Shown here piece by piece: positions 8,751 to 17,755 of a stretch of 60,189 bases of DNA. The notes below the pieces were generated by a model, which was not told the DNA's origin, made no database searches, and saw nothing but the letters and a program-made list of their open reading frames with translations. The stretch lies in assembly GCA_964448135.1 (NCBI GenBank), contig CAYUVH010000027.1:1-60189 (forward strand), read 5' to 3'. This DNA comes from CAYUVH01 sp964448135. Lineage in GTDB: Bacteria > Verrucomicrobiota > Verrucomicrobiia > Limisphaerales > UBA8199. The number at the start of each line of letters is the position of its first letter. The stretch's first letter is position 1. The translations under genes were made by a program, and so were the position numbers.

Positions 8751-10364
8751 TCAATGAGCCGCAGGATCGGGCGAGTTGGTTAAGCTGCCCTCGGCTACCC
8801 GACGAAAAATCTGGACCGGATAGCGTTCCGTCTGGGGCTGGACTGCGTAATGGGTGAGGCGCTTGCCGACCACCGGCAATTTTGAAAGCAGCGAAAAATC
8901 CTGGCGATCACCGAAGGGTTCGGTTACCGCAGCCCAGTGGCCGCCGATGTAGTTGGTCATAACGTCGGCGTAGGGCGGCCGGATGACCATCACGGTGAAG
9001 GCCTGCTTCTCGGCCTCGGTAAAATCGTGACCGCCGGCCATCGACATGGGAGCGAGAGTCTTGTCGTACGTGGGATCGAAGACCACCAGGGCCGCCTTTT
9101 TCACCTCGAAGAACGGCGCGTGGTCGCTGAGTACAATATCATCCGGCGTGATCTTGGAACGAAAAGTCTCGACGAGTTCCGCCCGGGGAACGGTGCGGCT
9201 GGAAAGCATGCTGATGGCCAGGCGCATCGGCAGGCCGACGGCCACGGCACACAAAATGGTCGCGACGCCTATCAATTTTGCTCTTTTGACGAATGGCATT
9301 AACTCCGCGAGGACCACGAACAGGGCGAAGGTGATTGGGATATAGCGCAGGTAGGAGTAGTAAAACGCCCAATGGCCGGCGACGTCGAAGAGCAGCGGTG
9401 CGCCGAAGACCAGAATCAAGCTGAAGAACACCAATCGGCGGGTCGAGAGACTCAAGTGCCGCCAGCCAATGACAACCAGCAGTATGAGTCCAAGAAAAAC
9501 AAAGTCGGTGCTGAAATCATCAATGTAACTGTGCAGTACGTCGTCGATGACTTTGTGGAGCTTCACGCTGATCGGTATGGTGGCGTGAGCGTAGCGCTTG
9601 CCCATCATCCCGCCCATTTGCGGCAGGAAGTTCACCAGCGCTTTCACCGCGATGAGGAACAGAAGCAAGCTGACTACGCCCGTGATGAGCCCGGCGGCGA
9701 CGACAACCACTTCGCGGAACTTGACCTTGCGCAAAATCAACCAGGCCATGCCGCAGGCGAACGCGGCGAAAAACGCCACTTGCAACCCCACCCAAAAGGT
9801 CATGACGGAAAACAAGAACATCGCACCGAAACGCCATCCTGGTGAGCTCAGGCTGAACGACAAGGTGAGCAGCAGGAGACTCGTCATTCCGAGGATATCC
9901 GGTCGCGAACAGCGGTAGGCGAAACACATGCCGTAACCCAGATGCAGCACGACGAGGAAAAGCAGGCGCCCGGCGGTGGATTTGATGAGCCCGAAGCGCC
10001 ACGAAACGAGCCAGACAAGGAAAGCCGCAAAGGCCATCAACGTGTAATTAAAGGACCGGATGGCCAACACCGACGTGCCCATGACCGAGAGCCATGGGAC
10101 CTGGGCCATCATGTAGAGCGGGCAATTGACGGTGGGAAAAGTATGCGGCGGTTGGTATTTGAAAGTGCGGGCGTGAAACTCGCCTTCCAGTACACGATTG
10201 ACGGGAGGCTCAGAGAACCAGACTTCATCCACCCATACCTGAGGGTAATTATTATAGGTGCATAGGTTGAAGAGCAGGAAGGCGCCCAGCAGCAACAACA
10301 CGCCAACCCACTCGCGGCGGGGAGGCGAGGCGGGAACTGGCGAAAAGGCGGCGGGTTCGCTCAT
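8751..10364 (-). CDS. Polytopic GT-C-like glycosyltransferase
   Basis: The 537-residue integral membrane protein has about ten or more hydrophobic segments and a soluble C-terminal part of roughly 130 residues. The first loop contains WVDEVWFSEPPVNRV; acidic residues in this loop (here in VDEVW) are the catalytic and metal site of GT-C enzymes such as ArnT and PMT. Such enzymes move a sugar from a lipid carrier to lipid or protein outside the cytoplasmic membrane. The ATG at 10364 overlaps the stop of the upstream epimerase gene (ATGA), which decides the start. It is the last gene of the glycan cluster. The exact donor and acceptor are unknown. Confidence 0.8.
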   Translation of the reverse strand: MSEPAAFSPVPASPPRREWVGVLLLLGAFLLFNLCTYNNYPQVWVDEVWFSEPPVNRVLEGEFHARTFKYQPPHTFPTVNCPLYMMAQVPWLSVMGTSVLAIRSFNYTLMAFAAFLVWLVSWRFGLIKSTAGRLLFLVVLHLGYGMCFAYRCSRPDILGMTSLLLLTLSFSLSSPGWRFGAMFLFSVMTFWVGLQVAFFAAFACGMAWLILRKVKFREVVVVAAGLITGVVSLLLFLIAVKALVNFLPQMGGMMGKRYAHATIPISVKLHKVIDDVLHSYIDDFSTDFVFLGLILLVVIGWRHLSLSTRRLVFFSLILVFGAPLLFDVAGHWAFYYSYLRYIPITFALFVVLAELMPFVKRAKLIGVATILCAVAVGLPMRLAISMLSSRTVPRAELVETFRSKITPDDIVLSDHAPFFEVKKAALVVFDPTYDKTLAPMSMAGGHDFTEAEKQAFTVMVIRPPYADVMTNYIGGHWAAVTEPFGDRQDFSLLSKLPVVGKRLTHYAVQPQTERYPVQIFRRVAEGSLTNSPDPAAH

Positions 10365-11332
10365 GCCGGCTGTTTCAGATACCATTCGATTGTTCCCGGC
10401 AAACCCTCCCGCAGGCTGACGGCAGCCTCGAAGCCGGTAAGTTGCTTCAATTTGGATACGTCGGGGCATCGTCGCGAAACGGAACCATCGCGCCGGCCGC
10501 GTTCTTCGATCGGCAAGGGAAGGTTCATCAAGGACATGATGAGCTTTGCCAGATCTTCGATCGTGGTTTCTTCCTTCGCATTGCCGATGTGAACGATTTC
10601 CTGGTCGGTCTTCGGATGCTCCGCGACCTGGTGCGTTGCTCGCACGGCGTCGTCCACGTGGCAGAAGGCGCGAGTCTCACCGCCGCCGAAGATGGCAAAC
10701 GGATTCTCTTTGCGATGCGCCCGCACAATGAATTCGGGAATCACATGCTTCTGACCCATGCGCGGACCGTAGATGTTGTGGTAGCGAATGACGGAGGTCG
10801 GGACCTTGTTCGTGCGGCCAAACTGCATGCACAGGAATTCGCCCATGAACTTGCTCGTGCCGTAGGAAAATCGCGTCTGGGTGGGCTGCGCAAAAACCAC
10901 GGGCACGGTTTCGGGAGTGGGAATCGGCAGCAGGCCGAACGCCTCGCAGCCGGCGTAAACTTCTGAAGTGGAGCTGTATAAAATCCTCCCAACCTTTTGG
11001 GTCTTGATCCAATCGAGCAGGTTGATGGTCGAGAGGAGGTTGATGCGCGCGACGTCGTAGGGGATTTCGTAAAACAACGCGGTGCCGTTAACGGCCGCGA
11101 GATGATAAACGATATCGAGCGGCTCCTTGATTTGCAGCGTGAGCGGCTGGGTCAGGTCCAGCAAATGGGTTGTGACACCTGGCGAAATCTTGAACTCCTC
11201 GAAGTCCGGATCGAGCCGGCCCTTGGACTTGAACAGGTTGTCCACGATGTGCACGCGATCGCCGCGTTTCGCGTGGTATCGCGCCAGGTGCAGGCCGATG
11301 AAGCCGGCCGCGCCGGTGATGAGAACGTTCAT
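10361..11332 (-). CDS. NAD-dependent epimerase/dehydratase (extended SDR)
   Basis: The 323-residue protein has an N-terminal nucleotide-binding motif (MNVLITGAAGFIGLHLARY, GxxGxxG), VYHLAAVNG at the NAD site, and a catalytic Ser-Tyr-Lys set with SSTSEVYAG and SYGTSK. YHNIYGPRMG and HVDDAVRATHQV are typical of UDP-sugar epimerases and dehydratases. It probably epimerises or dehydrates a nucleotide sugar for the glycan made by this cluster. Both ends overlap neighbours by four bases, so it is translationally coupled. Confidence 0.88.
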   Translation of the reverse strand: MNVLITGAAGFIGLHLARYHAKRGDRVHIVDNLFKSKGRLDPDFEEFKISPGVTTHLLDLTQPLTLQIKEPLDIVYHLAAVNGTALFYEIPYDVARINLLSTINLLDWIKTQKVGRILYSSTSEVYAGCEAFGLLPIPTPETVPVVFAQPTQTRFSYGTSKFMGEFLCMQFGRTNKVPTSVIRYHNIYGPRMGQKHVIPEFIVRAHRKENPFAIFGGGETRAFCHVDDAVRATHQVAEHPKTDQEIVHIGNAKEETTIEDLAKLIMSLMNLPLPIEERGRRDGSVSRRCPDVSKLKQLTGFEAAVSLREGLPGTIEWYLKQPA

Positions 11333-12123
11333 GCGTTGTGTTTTACTGTCGACGCCAGAAAGCGCACCGCCATCTCTTGGGAGGTCGGCACCGGATAAAG
11401 TCCGCGCAGTCGGGCGTTGTTAATGTGGTAATGATAATCGGTGGCTTCGGCCCCGGGAGCAAGCCGCCAGCGCAGCTTGGCCGACTCGCAGATGTCGCGG
11501 AGCGACGCGGGGCCCGAACCAGTAAGATTGAGGATTCCGCCAAGATCGGGCACTTCGAGGAACGCCGCGATCGTATCGGCAATCGTCGGGGTATCTATCA
11601 GCGTCAATTCGGAGTCCACGCTCATGCGCAACGGTTCTTCTTGCGAAAGGTCAAAGAGCGGTCCTTTTTTTACTCCCCGCCCAAAAACCGTGCCGGTGCG
11701 CAGAATGAGATGGTTGGCGACGTAACGTTCCACCAGGCGTTCGGCCATCCACTTGTGGAAACCATACGGGTGCAGCGTCGTCGGCTGGATGGAGACCGAT
11801 TCATGGTTTTGGCTGGGGTCGCCGATGTCGTTGTAAACGTCCACCGTCGAGAAGTAGAAATAGCGGTCGAATTTGAAATCGAACAACGACTTCTCCACGG
11901 TCAACACGCTGGCGTCAAAGTCCCAGCGCGGATCCTGCGCGGCTTTGAATCGGTAGGAGTTACCATTGCAATTGATCAGCACATCGGCGCGGGCGCCGAT
12001 ATGCTGGTCATAATTGCGGGAATTGAGGGCCAGCACGGAGTGGCCGGCGGCAGCAAGCCGCTCACTTACGGCGGAGCCGATCAATCCGGTGCCGCCGAGG
12101 ACCAGGACGGAGAGCGGATTCAT
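11329..12123 (-). CDS. NAD-dependent nucleotide-sugar reductase/epimerase (SDR)
   Basis: The 264-residue protein begins MNPLSVLVLGGTGLIGSAVS, a Rossmann GxxGxxG, and has STVDVYND and HPYGFHKWMAE giving the Ser-Tyr-Lys triad. It is shorter than most extended SDRs and resembles dTDP-4-dehydrorhamnose reductase-like proteins. It probably reduces or epimerises a nucleotide-sugar intermediate. The ATG at 12123 overlaps the stop of the GT2 gene (ATGA), so the longer open frame to 12219 is not used. Confidence 0.82.
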   Translation of the reverse strand: MNPLSVLVLGGTGLIGSAVSERLAAAGHSVLALNSRNYDQHIGARADVLINCNGNSYRFKAAQDPRWDFDASVLTVEKSLFDFKFDRYFYFSTVDVYNDIGDPSQNHESVSIQPTTLHPYGFHKWMAERLVERYVANHLILRTGTVFGRGVKKGPLFDLSQEEPLRMSVDSELTLIDTPTIADTIAAFLEVPDLGGILNLTGSGPASLRDICESAKLRWRLAPGAEATDYHYHINNARLRGLYPVPTSQEMAVRFLASTVKHNA

Positions 12124-12905
12124 GTGCGCCGGGCCGGGGGAGTCGGGCGCACGCCGAACCATGCCCGCCGCCAGGAGGCAGGGGCGCGGAGGAACCGGCC
12201 GTTGAGCATCGCCGCGCATAACCAGGGAAAGTAAGCGACGATCGAACGCCAGAGACGGAAGGTCGTCTTGCCGTGCTGGCGGTCGCGCCAGACCGTGGGC
12301 ACTTCCACGATGCGGTAGCCAAGACAGTGGGCCTTGGCCACAATCTCCAGCGTCACGCTGAAACTGATGGTGCTGCGCAAGCGCATGTCACGCAGCATCT
12401 CGGCGGAATAGAGTTTGTAGCTGTTGGTCGGGTCGAGCGTCGGTAGTCCTGCGACTTTACAAATGATCCAGCCGGCCGTGCGGGGGGCACGAACTTTGAG
12501 GGACTCTTTGAGCTGTTGTTCACCACCCCGACAGTAGCGCGAGGGCGTGACCAGATCGGCGCCCCGTTCGCCCAGTTCCAGCAGGTTGGGTATCTGCGAG
12601 ACGTCGTCGCAGAGGTCGGACATGGTGACGAGCACCCAGGGGGCTTTTGCGTCCGCCATGCCGGTTCGCAACGCGCCTGAGGGTCCGCGTGCGATGTTGT
12701 TCTTCACGAGGCGAAGCTGGGGATATGTTTCCTGCAACTGCTTCAGCACCGGGACTGTCGTGTCTCCTTCAAAGTCGTAAACGGCCAGGATTTCGTTGGG
12801 AGTGGGGGCGTGCTGGGCCAGGGCTGCGAGGGCGAGCGGAATATTCTCCGGCTCGTTGTAAACCGGGATGACGATGGAGAGTCGGATGGGCGCGGCGTCG
12901 GACAC
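12120..12905 (-). CDS. GT2 family glycosyltransferase
   Basis: The 261-residue protein has the GT-A start RLSIVIPVYNEPENIPLAL, the acidic MSDLCDD region in place of a DxD, and a C-terminal YRIVEVPTVWRDRQHGKTTF that resembles dolichyl-phosphate-mannose synthase-like enzymes. Such enzymes transfer a sugar from a nucleotide donor to a polyprenyl phosphate on the inner face of the membrane. That product could feed the GT-C protein at the end of the cluster. Translation begins at GTG, two bases after the TAA of the upstream methyltransferase. Confidence 0.87.
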   Translation of the reverse strand: MSDAAPIRLSIVIPVYNEPENIPLALAALAQHAPTPNEILAVYDFEGDTTVPVLKQLQETYPQLRLVKNNIARGPSGALRTGMADAKAPWVLVTMSDLCDDVSQIPNLLELGERGADLVTPSRYCRGGEQQLKESLKVRAPRTAGWIICKVAGLPTLDPTNSYKLYSAEMLRDMRLRSTISFSVTLEIVAKAHCLGYRIVEVPTVWRDRQHGKTTFRLWRSIVAYFPWLCAAMLNGRFLRAPASWRRAWFGVRPTPPARRT

Positions 12906-12907
12906 GG

Positions 12908-14152
12908 TTACCCTTCCGGCGCGATGCGGGGATTCGGCAGCGGGACGATGAAACGCCCGCCCCGCTTGATGTAATCACTGTGCTTCAAAAAGAAATCGAG
13001 GTAGTTCCACGTGAGGAGCAGGGCGTACTGCGGCATGCGCGCGAGGAATTCCTCATCACTCACCACGGGTATGTGCGAGCCGGGAGTAAGCAAGCCTTGT
13101 TTGATTTTGTTGTTCTCGGCGACGCACTCGAGGTCGCGCGCCGTGAGGCCCACGTAATTCAGAAGCGTGTTGCCTTTCGCCGGCGCGCCGTAGGCGCCGA
13201 TCTTCGCACCCTTTGCCTTGAGCGAGGCGATCAGAGCGAGCAGGTCCTGGCGAACTTTTTCCACCTGCGCGGAATAGGCCTGGTAACGCGAGAGCTTGTC
13301 AACGCCCCATTGTTTCTCCGCCGCCAGCGTTTCCGCCACGGAAGCTTCGACCTTGTGCGGGCCACCGCGTTTCTGCGCCCACACGCGAATGGCCGGGCCC
13401 GACGCGCCGAACGGCACGCGCTCGGCGGCGATGATTTGCAGGCCGTGACGCTCGAAGAACGGAACCATCGGTGTCAGGCTGAGATAGCAAAGATGCTCAT
13501 GGTAGATCGTGTCGAACAACGTTTGGTCGATCAGATCAATGAGGTACGACGCTTCAATGATGAAGACGCCATCGTCAGCGAGCACTTGGGGCAGGCCGTC
13601 GGTGAACGCGCCGATGTTGTCCACGTGCGGAAAGACGTTGGTGGCGGTGACGATGCGGGCTTTGCCGTAGCTCGAAGCGATCTGTTTCGCGGCGTCCGCC
13701 CCGAAGAAGCCGCGCACCACTTTGTTGCCGGCGGCTTCGGCGTATTCGGCGACGCTCGAAGGCTCGACGCCCACGCGCACAATTCCCGGCAGCGTGTAGC
13801 CGGCGAGGAGCACACCGTCGTTGCAGCCGATGTCCACCACCACGTCGCCGGCTTTCAAGGCGAAGCGTTGCATAAGCCGGGCGGTGAGCGCGGCGTAATG
13901 GTTTTTGAGGGCTTTGGAAGTGGAGGCCAGATATAGATATTCGCGGAAGATTTCCTCGGGTTCGACGACGTCGAGCAACTGAACGAGGAAGCAACTCTCG
14001 CACAAATACACGTCGAGCGGATAGCGCTGCTCGAGCGGGATTTGCTCCGGCTTCAGGAAGCTATTGGACGGCGGTTGCGCGCCGAGCGAAAGGAATTGCG
14101 TCAGCTGGGAGCCGCCGCAGTAACGGCAGTGTGAGTTGCGATGGGAGGACAT
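12908..14152 (-). CDS. Zinc-binding SAM-dependent C-methyltransferase (sugar methyltransferase type)
   Basis: The 414-residue protein has three parts. An N-terminal zinc-binding domain carries CRYCGG near residue 10 and CESC near residue 52. A Rossmann SAM domain has VVVDIGCNDGVLL. A C-terminal domain has KIGAYGAPAKGNTLLNYVG. This architecture is that of NDP-sugar C-methyltransferases such as TylC3 and NovU. It would add a methyl branch to a keto-sugar nucleotide made by its neighbours. ATG 14152 gives the usual start just before the zinc site; the frame upstream to 14272 overlaps the dehydrogenase gene. Confidence 0.87.
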   Translation of the reverse strand: MSSHRNSHCRYCGGSQLTQFLSLGAQPPSNSFLKPEQIPLEQRYPLDVYLCESCFLVQLLDVVEPEEIFREYLYLASTSKALKNHYAALTARLMQRFALKAGDVVVDIGCNDGVLLAGYTLPGIVRVGVEPSSVAEYAEAAGNKVVRGFFGADAAKQIASSYGKARIVTATNVFPHVDNIGAFTDGLPQVLADDGVFIIEASYLIDLIDQTLFDTIYHEHLCYLSLTPMVPFFERHGLQIIAAERVPFGASGPAIRVWAQKRGGPHKVEASVAETLAAEKQWGVDKLSRYQAYSAQVEKVRQDLLALIASLKAKGAKIGAYGAPAKGNTLLNYVGLTARDLECVAENNKIKQGLLTPGSHIPVVSDEEFLARMPQYALLLTWNYLDFFLKHSDYIKRGGRFIVPLPNPRIAPEG

Positions 14153-14160
14153 GAAAAAAC

Positions 14161-15354
14161 CTAGCCGCGCTTGCCCGTCCACACGCCCCACACATCCACG
14201 ATTTCCGCGTTCCGGGGCGGTTTGATTTTGCGATAGGCAGAGTGGGGAACGCCGACAATGATGACCTTGCAACGGCGCAACAATTCCGCGCGGGAAACGA
14301 AGGAGGGATCCTTCACATATTCATCGGAGCAAAGCACGTCGGCGCCTTCGAATTTCAGAATCTTCGCGAGCTTGTAGGAGAGGGAATCGCGGATATCGTC
14401 CGAGTCACCCTTGAAGGCCATGCCGAGGACGCCGACCTTGAGATGCTTCAGGCTCAGCTTCTGGCGGAGTTGCTCGACGAGGAAATTCGGCAACCCTTCG
14501 TTGATGGTCATCGCCATCTGGCCGAGTGGAAAGCTGTGCCGGCCGAAGGCGAACAGCTGCATGGTGTCCTTCATCAGGCACGGGCCGGCGGCAAAGCCGG
14601 GGCCCGGGATGTTCGCCATCCGCGGATAACGTTCGCCGACTTTGCGCAGCAATGTGAGGTAATCAATCCCATTCTGCGCGCACATCATGTAGAGCTGGTT
14701 GGTGGCCGCGAACATGATGTAGCGGAAGGTATTGCAGATGAGCTTGGCGAATTCGGCTTCGCGCGGCGTCATTTCCACGACGAGCGGCGCGACGCGCGCG
14801 AACAGTTTCTTCGCCACCTTTAGCGCGCGCGGGGAGGTCGCGGCGACGAATTGAGGAATGCTTTGAACTTCGGGGATGCCTTTGCCTTGCGCGACACGTT
14901 CGGGGCAAAACGCGAGTCCAATCTTCGAGCCCTTGGCGCGGAGATAACGCTCGAGGAATTCCGTGGCTCCGGGCGCGACGGTGGAGCGCAGGATCATGGT
15001 CTGGCTCGCTACCATGTGCGGCAGCAGGGAGTCCACGCACTTGGTGAGCAGGCGGAAATTCGGATTGTGGAATTCGTCAATCGGTGTGCCGATGGTGACG
15101 ACGACCACCGGAACGCCTTTGAGGTCGGCGGGATTTTCGGTGAAGCCGAGCTTTTTCGAACGGAGCGCTTTGCGCAGCATCGGCTCGCCGTCCTCCTCGA
15201 TGAAGGGCATGCGGCCGGCCTTGAGTTCGTCGATGGCCTTGCGATTGATGTCGTAGATCAGCGTGCGAAAACCGCGGTCGGCGAGCACGAGCGAGAGGGG
15301 GATGCCGACATGGCCGGCCCCGCCGACAACAGCGACATCAAAGCGTGACTTCAT
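14161..15354 (-). CDS. UDP-glucose/GDP-mannose dehydrogenase family (nucleotide-sugar dehydrogenase)
   Basis: The 397-residue protein oxidises a nucleotide sugar at C6 to a uronic acid using NAD in two steps. It has the Rossmann motif AVVGGAGHVGIPLS, the central AEFAKLICNTFR helix with the conserved Lys, and the catalytic Cys259 in GFAAGPCLMKD. A C-terminal UDP-binding domain has GVLGMAFKGDSDDIRDS. It resembles the WecC-type UDP-ManNAc dehydrogenases, but the sugar cannot be fixed from sequence. It is the first gene of the downstream module, and a 727-bp gap lies upstream, so a promoter is expected there. Confidence 0.9.
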   Translation of the reverse strand: MKSRFDVAVVGGAGHVGIPLSLVLADRGFRTLIYDINRKAIDELKAGRMPFIEEDGEPMLRKALRSKKLGFTENPADLKGVPVVVVTIGTPIDEFHNPNFRLLTKCVDSLLPHMVASQTMILRSTVAPGATEFLERYLRAKGSKIGLAFCPERVAQGKGIPEVQSIPQFVAATSPRALKVAKKLFARVAPLVVEMTPREAEFAKLICNTFRYIMFAATNQLYMMCAQNGIDYLTLLRKVGERYPRMANIPGPGFAAGPCLMKDTMQLFAFGRHSFPLGQMAMTINEGLPNFLVEQLRQKLSLKHLKVGVLGMAFKGDSDDIRDSLSYKLAKILKFEGADVLCSDEYVKDPSFVSRAELLRRCKVIIVGVPHSAYRKIKPPRNAEIVDVWGVWTGKRG

Positions 15355-15753
15355 AGTGCAAAGCACCGCGAAGGTAGAGATTTTGCGTGGCACTTCAAGG
15401 TTAGAAGTGGTTCGGAATGGGACCCCTTTTTTTTACTTGGATATACTTGGATGAACCTTGATTGCTGGGGTTTTTACTTTGACAAATGGTTTGATGGAGG
15501 GGTGGCCGATGGTTGGATATAGTTTGCCAAGGTTTGACATGGCTTGCGCGGTCGGGAAGCGGGGCGAGGGATTTTCGATTTCGGATGCTTGATGTTTGAT
15601 CGAGACGGAAGCCACGAGGGGCTGTGGAGGCCAGGTTGGATGGAAGCGAAGAAGTCTCGATGCATCGATCGGCGCGATCATTCATACTGTTTACACTTCA
15701 GTTTTGCAAGGGACGCACGACTTCCCTCCCTTACCCAACGACTTTAAAGCAAC

Positions 15754-15778
15754 CACTTGGACAACGGTTGTCCAAGTG
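15754..15778. repeat. 25-bp palindrome, 12-bp arms
   Basis: Perfect arms CACTTGGACAAC and GTTGTCCAAGTG flank a single central G. There is no T-tract, so it is not a terminator. It lies about 400 bases upstream of the dehydrogenase-led module. It could be a dimeric regulator operator or a recombination or REP-type element. Confidence 0.8.
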
Positions 15779-15980
15779 AAAAGATTGAGGGGAGCGCGAA
15801 AGCCGTCATCCTTTCGGGCCGGCTGCACAAAGGTGAGATGCGTCGATTTGCACCCGACGAGATGACAATCGGATACGCGCAGGCTCCCGCGTAGATGGAG
15901 CCTCATTACCTCCAAGATACAGGGATTGTGTGCGTGCGGTAACTCGATGCGAATGAGGAAGTTGAACGAAAAGCGGCAAA

Positions 15981-15995
15981 GGACTGCCGCAGTCC
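15981..15995. repeat. Short palindromic element (REP-like)
   Basis: Arms GGACTGC and GCAGTCC surround one C, inside GCGGCAAAGGACTGCCGC followed by AGTCCAAAACC. I believe similar elements are frequent in Verrucomicrobiota genomes, but only one copy is in this window, so the dispersed-repeat call rests on memory of the type, not on copies seen here. Confidence 0.45.
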
Positions 15996-16081
15996 AAAAC
16001 CTGGCGGACGTTGCACGGGCTTCGTGCTTGCGTGCGCGTATCGTTTGCCCACCAAGCGCACGCGATTGAGAAGCTCGGCTG

Positions 16082-17755
16082 CTACGGAGATTTTGGCGCA
16101 GGCGATTGGGTCTCGGAGCCGGTGGCGGGTGGGCTATTAGTCCCCGCCGCGTTTCTGCGAAACAGCACCCACTTCTCGGATTCAGCGACCTGGGTATAGC
16201 TGCGAGAAAGTTCGTCGCCGTAAACCAGCAACATCCGGGCCGGCACTGACCCGGGGGGATGCAATTTCGGCATGATGACGATATCGCCTTGGGCGAAGAC
16301 CGTCACCGGGTCGGGATGAAACTTGCGCGAGTAGCTGGCGTTGTCGTCCCACCAAACGGAGTCGCCTCTCGGGCTCTTACGTTTGAGCGCGTAAGAGAAC
16401 GGGTTGTTGTAGCTGAACGCAAAAACCCGGTCCTGGTCGGTGCTGTTCTTGCGAATTAACTCGAGGCCTTCGTTCACATCGGCCACTTCCTCCTTGGGAA
16501 AACCAATCAGACCGCCCATGGTTTCGGAGGCAAAACGCTCATTGGCGGGGATTTTGGATTTGGACACTACCCGGACCAAAGTCGCGTAGCCGAGGCTCGC
16601 AAAGTTGGTGAAGAGGACCAGGCCAATCGGTATCGCCGCCAGAAAACGTGGGGCGGCCCAGGAGCGTCGTGGAGGCACGTTCGTGGATTCTGGTGTTTCC
16701 AGGCGGCGGTTGTTCAGGACGAGCAGGGCTCCCCAGGCGAGGAGGGACGAAGCGAAAAGTTGTCCGTTGCTCCAAAGCAGCGCGAACTGGGTGGCGACGA
16801 AGAACGCGAGGATCACACCCTGTTCGAGCATCGGGTGGAGCCACCGGTGGTAGGTGCGGGGTTGGCTGGGTGACAGCCACCAGATGAGCAACAGGACGTA
16901 AATCTGGGTGAGGGTGAAGGGCAGGGCGTGGAGCATCCGGGATGTTTCGGAGCGCGTGCGTTCCATGCGGGCATGGACGGACATGACCATGTCGTAGCCG
17001 ATGGCGTGCAGATCGAAGCGCAGGTAGGCTAGCATCAGCACGCCCGCCACCGCCAAGCCCGCGAGCATGCCCCACCACCGCGTGCGGTCGTAAGGCATCA
17101 GCAGTGCGCCGAGCACGATTCCGCCGCCCGCCACGCCGAGAAAGTTGACCTTGGCGAAAAACAGCACGACGAGGGCAACGCCGGTGGAGAATCCGCCCAG
17201 GAAAGGCTGGCGTTTACCTGCCCGCGGGCGCAACGACCAGAAAGTTTCGATGAAAATCAGGACGGTGAATACTTCGCCGTAACGGTTGTATATCGCCGCG
17301 TAACCGGTGTAAGGAATGTGCAAGTAACCGTACGCGTAACAGGAAACGCCGGCGCCCACGCAGCCGGCGCAGAGCGCGGAAAGAAAACTCAACCAGGGGG
17401 TCATTCGCACGCGGCTCAAGCCCCAGGCCCAGACCGAAACGATCACGAACAAAATGCCGTTGGCATAACCCAGGCCCGCGACAAAGCCTTTCGCCAGCCA
17501 GAGACCGAAACCGAGGACCATGAAGGTGAATGGCCCGAGCGTGGTGTGAAAATCGATTTGTGGGCGCTGGCCCTGCATGACGCGCCAGGCGCCATCCAGC
17601 AGAATGAAAGTGTCCTGTCCGTAGGCGCGCTGGGAAACCGCGCCAATCAGGCAGGTGATCGCGCCCGTGATCGTCACGACCAGGAGCAGCAGCACGAAGA
17701 AAAGCCGATAGGCGCGCTCGGATTGCATGAAAGGTTCTTCGGCGCGGGCGCTCAT
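16082..17755 (-). CDS. Polytopic membrane protein, GT-C glycosyltransferase-like
   Basis: The 557-residue protein has about ten hydrophobic segments and a soluble C-terminal part from about residue 430. The first external loop contains YGQDTFILLDGAWRVMQGQ, with acidic residues where GT-C enzymes keep their catalytic site, and DFHTTLGPFTF follows. It probably transfers a sugar from a lipid carrier or assembles glycan at the membrane. The GT-C assignment rests on topology and this loop, so it is tentative. The ATG at 17755 overlaps the stop of the methyltransferase gene (ATGA). It is the last gene of the upstream module, in the same place as its counterpart at 8751-10364. Confidence 0.7.
   Translation of the reverse strand: MSARAEEPFMQSERAYRLFFVLLLLVVTITGAITCLIGAVSQRAYGQDTFILLDGAWRVMQGQRPQIDFHTTLGPFTFMVLGFGLWLAKGFVAGLGYANGILFVIVSVWAWGLSRVRMTPWLSFLSALCAGCVGAGVSCYAYGYLHIPYTGYAAIYNRYGEVFTVLIFIETFWSLRPRAGKRQPFLGGFSTGVALVVLFFAKVNFLGVAGGGIVLGALLMPYDRTRWWGMLAGLAVAGVLMLAYLRFDLHAIGYDMVMSVHARMERTRSETSRMLHALPFTLTQIYVLLLIWWLSPSQPRTYHRWLHPMLEQGVILAFFVATQFALLWSNGQLFASSLLAWGALLVLNNRRLETPESTNVPPRRSWAAPRFLAAIPIGLVLFTNFASLGYATLVRVVSKSKIPANERFASETMGGLIGFPKEEVADVNEGLELIRKNSTDQDRVFAFSYNNPFSYALKRKSPRGDSVWWDDNASYSRKFHPDPVTVFAQGDIVIMPKLHPPGSVPARMLLVYGDELSRSYTQVAESEKWVLFRRNAAGTNSPPATGSETQSPAPKSP

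Larger units (their letters stand above)
15355..16081. other. 727-bp non-coding gap inside the glycan cluster
   Basis: No credible gene is seen: the short open frames lack start signals and conserved content. The region holds a tandem 10-mer (ACTTGGATAT then ACTTGGATGA, 15435-15454), a T-rich run at 15427-15434, a 25-bp near-perfect palindrome (15754-15778) and a short palindromic repeat (15981-15995). It must contain the promoter of the dehydrogenase-led module and the 3' end of the upstream module. No obvious terminator was found. Confidence 0.6.
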
